Of a DNA stretch of 64,000 nt, positions 1 through 10,332 are shown piece after piece. The DNA comes from Myrmaecium sp. VS I D KN 1. Taxonomy: Eukaryota; Ascomycota; Dothideomycetes; Valsariales; Valsariaceae. Both the position numbers and the translations under genes were made by a program. The notes beneath the pieces are model-generated. The model did not search any database, was not told the origin of the DNA, and saw only the letters and a program-made list of their open reading frames with translations. The number at the start of each line of letters is the position of its first letter. The first letter of the stretch is position 1. The DNA is taken from contig JADQAV010000043.1 in NCBI GenBank assembly GCA_019775845.1, positions 372,001-436,000 of the forward strand. The letters are read 5' to 3'.

Positions 1-1343
1 CCGTATCGCATATGCGCTCATCCTCCTCGTCAACTCGATCGTTTCCTGGCTCATGCTCACTGACTGGGCCTTCAAGAAATTGCAGCACCTCACACTCGAT
101 TACTTCGACTTCACCTGCCATGGCCAGGCCTGCTATGGTTTCGTTGCGGTTCAGCGCTTCAACTTTGCCCTTGGGGTCTTCCACGCTATTCTCGCAGTAT
201 GCCTGATGGGCGTACGGTCCTCCAAAGATGGAAGAGCACCGATACAGAACGGCTTCTGGGGACCGAAGGTTATCGCATGGTTAGGTCTGATCGTCGTCAG
301 CTTCCTGATCCCGGATGGCTTTTTCCTTGTCTGGGGTAAATACTTCGCCTTTATTGGAGCCATGCTCTTCCTTCTGCTTGGCCTAGTCCTTCTTGTCGAC
401 CTTGCCCACAACTGGGCCGAGTATTGCCAGGAGAAGATCGAGATGACCGAGTCGAGAGCGTGGACAGGTCTACTCATCGGGTCCGCTCTCTCGATGTACC
501 TAGCATCACTCGCCATGACCATAGTCATGTACATTTTCTTCGCTCATAGCGGCTGCTCGATGAACCAAGCAGCTATTACGGTAAGCAATCACCTTTGCCT
601 TCGGCGTATCCCTCTAACATTGTTATTAGATCAACCTACTGTTACTTATCATCGCTTCGGCGGTCTCTATTCATCCTACTGTACAGTACCATAACCCACG
701 CGCTGGTCTTGCGCAGTCCGCTATGGTTGCCGTGTATTGCACCTATCTCACCATGTCCGCGGTAGGCATGGAGCCGGATGACCAGCATTGTAACCCATTG
801 ATCCGTGCCCGTGGGACACGCCGCGCCTCCATCGTAGTTGGGGCCATCGTCACTTTTGTGACCGTCGCGTATACAACGACTCGCGCGGCAACCTATGGCC
901 TTGCTCTCGGGGCACAGGGTAATTCGTACTCACAACTAAGCACCGATGACGAACATGGCTTGGTCAGCACGCAGCCCGAGTCTCGACGCGAGTTGCGCCA
1001 AGCAGCTCTTCGCGCAGCGGTCGAAAGCGGCAGTTTGCCAGCTAGCGCGCTCGACGATGACTCGGACGACGAGAGCGAAGACGAGCGCAACAATCACGAC
1101 GACGAGAGGAACTCCACGCAATACAACTACACCTTGTTCCACATCATCTTCCTCCTTGCCACCATGTGGGTGGCCACACTGCTGACCCAAAATTTCGACG
1201 AGTCGGCGGGACAAGACCTTGTCGCTGTGGGAAGGACATACTGGGCGAGTTGGGTCAAAATAATAAGCGCGTGGGTGTGCTATGCGCTCTATATCTGGAG
1301 CCTTATTGCACCAGCCGTGCTTCCTGAGCGTTTTGATTATTGA
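1..1343 (+). CDS. tms1: Serinc/TMS1-family membrane protein (5' partial)
   Basis: Multi-pass membrane protein of the serine incorporator (Serinc/TMS1) family, associated in eukaryotes with handling of serine-derived lipids; its biochemical role is still debated. The reading frame is already open at base 2, so the N-terminus lies outside the window. Exon A is 2-580, an intron with GTAAGC donor and TTAG acceptor spans 581-629, and exon B is 630-1343; the join is phase 0. Family hallmarks are the conserved segment with DFTCHGQACYG, an SSKDGR loop, WGPK followed by hydrophobic helices and an IPDGFF motif, and the SAVGMEPD segment. About eight hydrophobic helices are visible. An acidic, Ser-rich loop (around 1050-1115) lies before the last two helices, as in fungal members. 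It converges with MED21 on the other strand. Confidence 0.93.
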
Positions 1344-1733
1344 GTAGCATTTTCCGCCGCGTAGGATGGGAGTGAGTAGTTTATTGTATCTTCAATTAGG
1401 TTGTCTATTTTAGCTTCGTTATTCATGATCGCGCCCGCCTTCGCTCCCATGCAGTACATCTCTTGCTCCTTGATGTTGTTTGTTTGAAGCCGTTTTAGCC
1501 TGTCGGCTTCCCCTTCAACGCGTAGGACGTTGGACCAAGTAGTGCCTGAAGGTGTGGTGGTATCTGTGAGATGGTACCTGTTCCCGCAAGCCGCAAGCTG
1601 CCAGTCTTCAGGATCATCAGAGCCGTCCGCCCACACTGCCTCTAATAAATTCACACCGTAGCGTCCACATGAATACGGTTTCAAGAACCGTGGGTATATT
1701 TCCGTCGCCTTCCACCATATCCGCCATTTCCCT

Positions 1734-2293
1734 TCAAACCTGCTTTACGCTGACGATGATTTCTTCCAACTCTTCCAGAAGCTTTTCCTTCTCTCTAACC
1801 GCCGCAAGCCGTTCCACCTCGACCTCCCTCAGCTGTTGCTCCAGCTCTTTCAAACGTTCCTCTTGCTCTCTCTGACTGGTTCCTATGCCCGGTAGTCGGC
1901 GTACGCATTCCTCGATCTGGCCTTCCTTGTTCAACAAGTCGCGAACCATCTCTTGCAGGTTTTTCTCAAATACGACCGGGTCTCTCTCAACGTGGCTGGA
2001 CGTAATGTGCTCGTCCCCTTCCGGCTGTTCGGTGTTCTGGCCCGGTAGCCGGACGGTGTCGCTCACGGCTGCGCCGTCTTCGCCTTTCGAACGGGTTGCG
2101 CGGTCTTGTGCTGCAATGTCCGGCTGTCCTTCTATTTGCGCGGGCGCGGCGCCTCTGTTGACATACGTCAAGGTCGAAAACATGCGCTCGGCGAGCTGGG
2201 TGGGAGTGGTTAGCTGGCGCAAGCTGAGAATTGGCGATCGAGGGAGCTTACCTCGTCCAGAAGAGTCTGGAGCTGGGTTAGGATGTCACCCAT
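1734..2293 (-). CDS. med21: Mediator complex subunit 21 (MED21/Srb7)
   Basis: Small, essential subunit of the Mediator middle module, which pairs with MED7 and links activators to RNA polymerase II in the nucleus. Two exons: 2293-2252 encodes MGDILTQLQTLLDE and 2195-1734 the rest, giving 167 residues. The 56-bp intron has a GTAAGC donor, a CTAAC branch site and a CCCAG acceptor. After splicing the N-terminus reads DILTQLQTLLDE-LAERMFSTL, the most conserved part of the family. The C-terminal half is a long charged coiled coil rich in Glu, Leu and Arg, as expected for the MED7-MED21 hinge. The middle is a variable, hydrophilic linker. It is head-to-head with the RRG7-like gene, whose ATG lies 350 bp away, so the two probably share a promoter. 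Confidence 0.92.
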
Positions 2294-2642
2294 GATTCTA
2301 GGAGTGGTCGCGACTTGAATGCGCAACTCAGAAGGGAGCACTCATCCACAACAGCAGTATGTAGTGAGCAGAATGCGGGGAGTTTCCGCTGCGACGGGAA
2401 ACGGCCGGGGCTAAGGGAGTGGAACTCGGAAGGGGCGTGCCGATCGACCGGAAGCAGGAGAATTCTGGTCCCCGCCTGCGAAAGGTCCAATCAAGCACTG
2501 CAACGGCCGGCGGATATTCTATCCCCTCTACAGTCAACAGCCCTTCGTTGCGACTCATGTATATACTTTCCCTCTGAGTGGTGATGACGTCCGTGCTGGT
2601 TCTGGACGAGTCACTTGGTTTCTCACGTTTCTCCATCCAGAA
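2294..2642. promoter_or_regulatory. Divergent promoter interval med21 / RRG7-like gene
   Basis: The 349 bp between the two divergent start codons must hold the promoters and 5' UTRs of both genes. I see no clear TATA box or other named site. Open frames on both strands here show no family resemblance and are best read as chance. Confidence 0.5.
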
Positions 2643-3506
2643 ATGTTCAGATGCGCCGCTCGACGATCGATCAGGTTTTCCTGCCGCGCTTCCTCCAGCT
2701 GCCGACAGATTTCGCGGATAGCAAGAGCTAGGAAAGTCAACGCGTCGAAGCAAACCACCAGTATTCATTCGTCCCTCCCTGACACGCCTCATGCGGCGGC
2801 TGAGCTGCGTGCACCTCTCACAACCCTCGCGGACCAATCTACGAATCCCGTTCAGTATGGCATCGAAGTGGCGAAGAAGGCCCTTGATGATCTCTTGCCC
2901 TTCATCCACGGCTCCGCTTTCCATAACGACATGAAATCATACCTTGAGCACATTGAGCAGTCGAACGCGGCCAGGGAGGACATGGTGCATAAAGGAACCC
3001 TTTACGAGTATACCCTACAGGAAGCTCTCGCGTCTCTCGGTTTCGCCCTCGCCCGCAGTGGTCGAGCATCGGACAGAGGTGTTGATCTGCTCGGATATTG
3101 GGCACTCCACGGATACGACGATCTCATACCGGTCATGGTGCAAGCCAAATGCACCCGCATCTACCCAAGTAACGTACGAGAACTGGAGGGGATCTTCAAC
3201 GCCGCACCGAAAAAATGGGCACGACAGCCCGTGTTTGGTCTTCTGGCCACGAGCGAACCGGTTTCGAAAGGATGTCAGGAAGCTTTGAATATGTCGAGGA
3301 AGCCGTTGCTGCTGTTCGAAATTAGCGTCGACGGCGCGATGCGGGGGATACACTGGAATCATACTGCACACGAATTGGCGTTGATAGGTTATGGAGTCAC
3401 CACGGCATATGTGCCTGACGGTACTGATGAGAAGGGGATGGGGATTCGCGCGACTCTCAATTATCTTGGTGAGCCGCTTCCGGTGCAGAACGTACCAAGT
3501 CGGTAG
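2643..3506 (+). CDS. rrg7: RRG7-like mitochondrial protein, restriction-endonuclease-like fold
   Basis: Single exon, 287 residues. It resembles the fungal family Required for Respiratory Growth 7 (DUF2034), which is needed for mitochondrial DNA maintenance in yeast. The first 35 residues are rich in Arg and Ser and free of acidic residues, a typical mitochondrial presequence. The core carries GTLYEY (residues 118-123), DRGVDLLGYW (144-153) and VQAKC (166-170), which together look like the E / D / QxK layout of Mrr-type PD-(D/E)xK nucleases, with candidate active-site residues E122, D148, Q167 and K169. Nuclease activity is an inference from this motif layout. The start was chosen because it gives the presequence and leads straight into the conserved core. 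No intron is needed. Confidence 0.82.
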   Translation: MFRCAARRSIRFSCRASSSCRQISRIARARKVNASKQTTSIHSSLPDTPHAAAELRAPLTTLADQSTNPVQYGIEVAKKALDDLLPFIHGSAFHNDMKSYLEHIEQSNAAREDMVHKGTLYEYTLQEALASLGFALARSGRASDRGVDLLGYWALHGYDDLIPVMVQAKCTRIYPSNVRELEGIFNAAPKKWARQPVFGLLATSEPVSKGCQEALNMSRKPLLLFEISVDGAMRGIHWNHTAHELALIGYGVTTAYVPDGTDEKGMGIRATLNYLGEPLPVQNVPSR

Positions 3507-4788
3507 TACGCATCAACTGGATCGGCTGGATATGGACAGCTGGTGGGCAGAATGCGGGATTCTGCTTGCTGAAAGACCCTATTGGGGAGAAACACCCCTT
3601 CGTCTCTTCTTATTCGACATGACTTTCTTACTTGCATCCTCACCTACCCGAGACGACTACATGGGTTTTCTTTTCCTTAAACAGGAGGCATCTTATCATC
3701 CTAGCATAGCGACTTGGTAGAACCTAGCGAAAACCATCCTTTCCTTACTCATTCGAGTGTTTTATAGCCACCATCTATCTTCACGGAGGCTACGAACTAG
3801 TCGCTGCGGCTTCAATGCATATGCTTCACCTCCTCAGCGCTTTGCTTCCAACCGCAATACCTTGCCGTCCTGTAGCAGTCCCTGCTGTCAGAGGTCGCCC
3901 GCATGGGATTGCAGCCCTGCAAAACTGTCCTCGCGCGGCTTCGCCATGACTCGGTGGCTTAAGGTCTGCCGTGACCAGCAGCCAGTGCTGTCAAGATGTT
4001 GAAGATGACCCAAAAATAGTCTTGCGTAACAATGCAAGGGAGGTACCTCCTGAACCCCCCGGAATGCTGGAGTTTGGATTAGATAGCTTGTTGATGTTGA
4101 TGTACACCACGGGTATACATATATATACATATATATTGTAGGATTAGCACCCGCTTGCCCTCAATAGCCTTGGTGTAGGATCACTGGCAAGGGGAGAATC
4201 GATCAGATGCCCCTTCGGATAGATGTACCGGTGGATAAGAACATTCCCTCACTGCTCACTGCTCACTGCTACAACCGATGATGTGAACCGAATTATTTTA
4301 TCGACACCTTGTTGGTTCACCTTCGCTGTGCGATGACTAATGGACACTGGCAAAGCTGTCACTGTACTAAATGTCACCACATGATGCTGTGCAATACAAT
4401 CGTGATACAAGACACGCCCTCTCAGCGCCACAAAGGATACTCCAGCGGTCGGCCATTCACTCCAAGGTTACCATCCGTCGCACATCCACAGTGGTGATCA
4501 CAGGAGAAGCGAGAGAGAGAGGCTGATCGTTCCGGCTCGGTGCCCCGTGCGACCCACGCAGTGCGTTGCCTTGGCCCCAGGGGGATTCACGCGCACGACG
4601 TTCGGCTGCGACCCAGGCCGACCTACGACCGACGTCCCTCGGCCAATCTGCCCTTATTCCCGGCTCCTGGCGTCTCCGTCCCATCCCGTCCCCCCCAAGC
4701 TCCATCCGCCCGCCCTGTCGGTAACTACCTATTCGTCCTTGCGAAGCGTCCATGCACATGTAGCGAGCCGTCCGCAAGGTGCAGTGCC
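3507..4788. other. Intergenic region upstream of the Zn2Cys6 regulator
   Basis: About 1.3 kb with no recognisable gene. It contains an alternating TA/CA stretch near 4113-4136 and three copies of a 7-bp unit (CTCACTG) at about 4251-4271. The GC-rich 4.5-4.79 kb part is probably the 5' UTR and promoter of the transcription factor that follows. Confidence 0.5.
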
Positions 4789-7210
4789 ATGTCGGTCGAA
4801 CCCACGGCTGACGGCTCCGTGCTGCCGACGACGCCCAATCCTTCCGCTGCTCTCCAGCTCCATCCCCATCCCCCTCGACTCGTCCCCCAGTCCGCCAGCG
4901 TCTCCGCCAGCGTCTCCATCGCCTCCATCGCCGCCGGTTCCGTGTCGAGCCCGACGGACTCCAGAACCGGAGCGGAGGCCGAGGATGGCCCGCCGCGAAA
5001 GAAACCGAAGCAGAAGCGTAACAAGCCCACGCTGAGCTGCCTCGAGTGCGTGGAGCGGAAAACAAAGGTGAGCAAGAGATCGTCCTTCTCCGCTCCGCCC
5101 CTCCTCCCTCCTCCTTCCTCCCCACACATTCCGCCCCGTTTCACTAACTCGCCCGTTGGTACCTAGTGTGATCGAGGCCGGCCAGCATGTCTGGCCTGTA
5201 TCAAACGCCAGTCCGCATGTCGCTATTCCGAGGTTGCCAATCTGATTGCTACTGCTGAGTACGTTTGTGTCGTCGCTTTCGCTGACTCCCCGGCTTTCTC
5301 CCTTGCCCTATCACCTTGATCTACTCGTATCGTATTGCCCCCACGGCCTCATGCCTTACCAATGTCCAGTGTCCCTTGAATCTACCTCTCCCAGCCTTTG
5401 CTTCTCGTTCATTCGTCTGCTTCAAATCTTCTGATATCCGTGCCTACTGTTATTCTACGCAGCCAAGCTAATTAGGATCTCCCGCCGCAGTCGAAACTCT
5501 GTTCGTTCTATCAGCAAGGCAAAGAACCAAGTCAAGCCTCCTCGGGGTGTCATTGCCAACCATGGAGGAGTACCTCAGGTAAGCACTGAGCATATCAAGG
5601 TGCATCTGACATCTCGGCTGAGTCCAGAGAAGGTTGCTTCTTCTCGCTTTGATTACCGGAGCTCGTCGTCATCCTCCACGGCATCATCTCCCTTCTTGCT
5701 ATCGAACATACCGAATTCCAAACATACCCCGTCGCAAGTCTTCGGTTTCGGTTCGCAACACCCCTTTTCCAACTACTGGACCAATGCGGGAGGCCTTCCA
5801 GAAGTCATCGGCGTCCTCCCAAGCAAAGAGCAAGCGGACATCCTCGTCAACCGTTACTTTGAGGCCGTGGACCCGGTCTACCCAATGATCCACAAACGAT
5901 CTTTCATCCTTGAATATGAGAACTTTTGGTCACTGCTGCTCGAGGAGAAGCAAGCATCCGATCCTAGTTTGCTCGCTCTTCATTTTGTCATATACGCCAT
6001 GGGGACCCAATTCATGCCAGTACCGAGCGATCACGAACGTGCCCAGATCGCCGAATTTTATGTCTCCGCCGCTCATCAAGCTCTCCGGATATCATCGTAC
6101 CTTAGTCGACCGAACCTGCGCACCATCCAAGCAATGATCCTGATCTCTTACTTCCTAATGAATGACAATCACGCGTCTGACGCTTGGGCCTTCGCGGGCG
6201 TTCTCATCCGACAAGCCTATGCTATTGGACTCAACCGAGACCCTGAGAACATGGTCCCTGCTGCTTCTCTTACAGAGAAACATCAGCGACGGAAAGTATG
6301 GCAGGCAGTCATGTTCCAGGATACATTCCTCACCGTATTACTGAAACTTCCGCCGACAGCGACTTTCTCGGACATCCGGGTAGAGTCCCTCACGGATGAG
6401 ATGGAAGCTCTGGAAGAACAACCGGGTTCGCCGCCCATTGTCTCTTCTCATAATCCCATGAGTATCCACAGCATCGCGCCCTCACCTTACTACAGTATGC
6501 CGCACGAACTTTCGGACAGGCAGTACATCAGATCTATGTGGCATATGGCAAACTTGGTACAGACTACTGTCTGCCATCCGCGAGCGCTCAGTAACCCTCT
6601 AACCCGCAGTCCTGCCGAGAAGCAAAACCTTCTGAATCGGTTTCGATCTCTCTTCGCGTCGTGTCCTGCGAGCTTAACAACATCAGATCATATCACGATC
6701 GTACACCATGCAGTCAGCAACCCGCGTCTCGCCCGCCAGAACCTGTTCTTCCGTAACAACTACTGGCATTGCGTGATGATTGTGGAGGCAGATGAGAACG
6801 CCCAGGCTGGCGTGACCATCAACACGAGGGGGGCGCTTGAAGCTGCCCGCATGGCCATCAATGCCTTCTTCGAGTTCTGGGAAGTGCTCCGGGCGGATGT
6901 TGCGGTGTGGTGGGTTTTTCAACACCGGGCTTTTGATGAAGCTGTAAGTCTATACCGAAGCAATCCGCATAAAACAGAGTCTTATTGACATCTCTAACAG
7001 CTCATGATGGCCCGGCTCGTGACAATGCATCACCAAATGCCGCCCTCCAGAGACGAACGTGGGAATGATCTTGAGTCTCTCTGCTTGCTTGCAAAAGCAG
7101 ATATCAAGAAGACACTCGACATACTGGAAGTCGTTGGCAGCACCTCCCCTGAAATGCAGAAGACTCGTACTGATGTACTTCGGAATGCATATGAGGAAAT
7201 ACCGTTTTGA
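4789..7210 (+). CDS. Zn2Cys6 (binuclear cluster) transcription factor
   Basis: Nuclear DNA-binding regulator with a fungal-specific transcription factor domain; targets unknown. Exons: 4789-5067, 5167-5258, 5476-6943, 7001-7210. The zinc cluster is split by intron 1 and, once spliced, reads CX2CX6CX6CX2CX6C (residues 91-118), preceded by a basic Lys/Arg run that could serve as a nuclear signal. The middle-homology region begins around PMIHKRSF and continues through long amphipathic helices. A 51-bp stretch at 5579-5629 has a good GTAAGC donor but is open in frame, so the protein is 682 residues if it is retained and 665 if it is spliced. The start at 4789 is the first in-frame ATG before the cluster. 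The N-terminus is Ser/Pro/Ala-rich. I cannot assign a named orthologue. Confidence 0.87.
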
Positions 7211-8492
7211 AGAGGCAGCAACAGAAGTATCTTGTCTTCCCCTCGGACAGTAGGATATGCCATTGTCCGCCAGATAGGGGTGACGTGGACGAGCGGAGGT
7301 TTTGGCATTGAAAGGCGCCCTGGATCTTAATCTACATGTACCTCGTATTGTCTGTAGTTAGCACCAGTGTTGATATATGGGCATGATGGAACTGTTCAAA
7401 ACGCCACCCTGGAAGACCTGAGTTTACATTGACAGGTGTTCTACTCGAAAGTAGAAGGGGTGTAGATGTATAGACAGCTCATGGATTTTTATTCTTGGAT
7501 TTGCGACTTGCGGCTGATTGAGTGCGTAGTAATTTCCCACAACTAAGCATGACATTCTTATGATTGGGCCTCGTCGACTGATTTTCCTTTCCTTTTTTGT
7601 GCCTCTTCTTTCATCGCCACGGTGGTGACTGTGATACCTAAGGCAGAAATCGCATCAACCTGGGTGCCTGCCAAGCCTGACCTTCGCTTACCAGTGGAAG
7701 ACGCTAGCGCGCACGAGCCCCGTCTTGGCAACAACATTTCTTCTATAAAAGCGCGCCCTCCCTCTGAACCTTTTCTCTCCGGTATGTCGACTTTACTTCA
7801 TAGAATCATTTCTATAGTAAACGTCCTTCTTCTGAGCTCCTTACACGAGCCACAGAATCCTCAACCTGGCTGATGATGATCATCCTCGGCGCCCTAGAGT
7901 GATACATTCCTTGGTACTGCTTGCTTCGGCGGCGGTGGTGATGATCTCGACCCCCTGTTGGCTTTTACAGCTTCGGCTCGTCGACTGGGGGTGGGCGCTG
8001 ATGGACATCTGACAGGTTTTTCTTTTTTATCTTTTCGTTGAGATACTTCGACTTGATAGCGAAGTGCTTGAGGAAGAGTTGTGTACCCAAGGGAGGAGGA
8101 GCAATGGGTGACCGGCGTGGTACAGGCCTACGTTGAGTTGGATACACTGTTATGCAATGCGTCCGCATTTACAAGAATGACCACGTCGATACACAGTCGG
8201 ATGTCCATTTGTACTCCATAGCTCACGTTTCTTGCTTTTTTCCATGCTGATGTCTTTGCTGTGTGATGTTAGGTGCCTCAGGTGGGGTTATTTCGCGCCC
8301 TCTCTGTGGCCAGAAATTCTGCGCCGAGGAGACCCCAGGCGGTCTTATTAAGCCCGGCTAAACCTGCCTAGTGTGGGGAGCAGAGGAACGCTGTTGAAAT
8401 TCCGCTTCCGTGAAGCAGCACCTCTGCTCGATTCAACCTCATCTGTCTCTACCTCCTCTTTCTCACACGAGGCTGCGTCCCTCGAATCGAGC
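7211..8492. other. Intergenic region before the PRPP synthetase homologue
   Basis: About 1.3 kb without a convincing gene. A TATA-like CTATAAAAG lies at about 7743-7751, some 740 bp ahead of the next ATG; this is far, so a long or intron-bearing 5' UTR would be required if it is used. The rest is unremarkable unique sequence. Confidence 0.45.
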
Positions 8493-10332
8493 ATGCGTCA
8501 GACTCAAATCTTTGCTGGGTCTTCGCACCCTACCTTGGTCGAAGGCATCTGCGATCGGCTCGGGCAAAAGCCTGGGAAGGTCGAGCTGAGGAAGTTCAGC
8601 AACGGCGAGACGAGCGTCCAGATTCGTGAGTGCTCCCACTCCGCGGCCTGCGGCGGGAATGAGCCCGCGAATGACTGAAACGCCCCTGCAGAGACATCAG
8701 TCCGTGATCAGGATGTCTTCATTGTCCAGAGCGGTAGCGACAAGTATTCTCGCCCGCGCACCCGCTGGAGGCCCTCGCTAAACCGCGTTGCAGGATCAAT
8801 GACAATGTGATCGAGCTGCTCATCATGATCTCTGCCTGCAATGGCGGGTCATCAAAGTCCATTACGGGTGAGTACCGGTGCCGTTGTCCCTTTGCAGTCC
8901 TGTTGCTAATTCTGGCAGCCGTCATGCCCTACTTCCCATACTCTCGTCAATCGAAGAAGAAGTCTCATCGTGGTTCCATCACTGCTCGAATGCTCGCCAA
9001 CCTTCTCCACGTTGCGGGTGTCAAGCATGTCATCACCATTGACTTGCATGCTAGTCAGATGCAAGGCTTCTTCAAGTGTCCGGTGGACAACCTCATTGCG
9101 GAACCTCTGCTGGCTCGCTGGATCCGCTTGAATGTTCCCAACTGGAGAGAGGCCGTTGTCGTGAGCAAGAACCCTGGCGGAACGAAGCGGGTGACCTCGC
9201 TCGCCGACGCGCTCAAGCTCAGTTTCGGCATCGTCACGACCGATCGGCGAAGGACACGGTACAATGGCACGATGTCGACAGCTGGAAGCGTGATGTTCGA
9301 AAGCACTGGACTGGACGGCGTGTACGAGCCTGACGAGGCCGCAGAAGATAACGATCCGGAGGTCCCTGCTGCTCCTTTAGATCCGGTCCCCGAGCAACCT
9401 GAGGAAGCTGAGGATGACAAGGCTGAAGGGAAACCAGGCCAAAATGTCAGGTCGAAGAGAGATAGAGCATTCTCCAATCCCCTCAGCAGGAGGGTCACAA
9501 CTGGCACGAACATACCGCTGGAGCCCAGTCCTCTTGTCAAATCAACACGCGCAGAGTCCATGTCTAGCACGTCTCCGCCGCCGTTGCGCAGGGCTAGCAC
9601 AGTAGCAGATTCTCAGGACCTCGCCGAACACGACGAGTATACTGACGAGGTAACGCCACCAGCCTGGCATTAACCTTTTTGTTCCTTTGCTAACTTCTCC
9701 AGCGTGCGCGTGATGTTATCCATGGCCGTCTGGTCCAAGGCCACATCGTCGATGACAACTTCCCATCGCCCGCCATCTCGGCCACCTCTACAACCCGCAA
9801 TCGTGCTGCGTCGGAAGAGGACGGCCAGGATACGCAACTTCCGGAGACAATGATCTCGTCGTTTCTGTCGACTGCTTCATCTCATCTCGGCAACGACCAC
9901 GCTCTCGGCGGTACCGGGGATGCTGGCGCGACATCTGAGGAGGAAGAAGACGACCTCAGGAACCCTGAGGTTGAGACTACGATTACGTTGGTTGGCAACG
10001 TGAAGAACCGCCCGGTCTTCATCGTTGACGACATGATCGACAAGGCCGGCAGTTGGATCGCCGCCGCTGAGACTGTGGTCAAGCGTGGTGGTGCTACCAA
10101 GGTCTACTGCATGGCAACTCATGGCCTCTTTGGCGGCGACTGCCTCCAAGAAATGGAGGAGTGTGAGTGTATTGACAAGATCATAGTGACCAATTCCTTT
10201 CCCATCTCGCCGGAGAAGATGGCGATGACAGGGAAGCTTGTGGTGCTGGGCGTTGAGAACCTCCTTGCGGAGGCCATCCGCCGCAACCATCATGGTGAGC
10301 CTATCAGCCAGCTGTTTATGCATTATGACTAG
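8493..10332 (+). CDS. prs5: Ribose-phosphate pyrophosphokinase homologue, Prs5-like with long insert
   Basis: Belongs to the family that makes PRPP from ribose-5-phosphate and ATP for purine, pyrimidine, His, Trp and NAD synthesis. Exons: 8493-8625, 8692-8743, 8794-8867, 8919-9649, 9703-10332, giving 539 residues. Conserved blocks are the N-terminal FAGSSHP and FSNGETSVQI, VFIVQSGS, DLHASQMQGFF (128-138), PGGTKRVTS (172-180) and VDDMIDKAGS near the C-terminal end. A hydrophilic, acidic, Ser-rich insert of about 220 residues separates the two conserved halves, as in yeast Prs1/Prs5, which act in hetero-oligomers and also in cell-wall integrity. By my gap-free alignment with human PRPS1 the Mg-binding D171 is Asn and the catalytic-loop K194 is Thr, so this copy may be regulatory rather than catalytic. 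The first in-frame ATG immediately before the family N-terminus was taken; an upstream in-frame extension exists but looks like 5' UTR. Confidence 0.9.
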
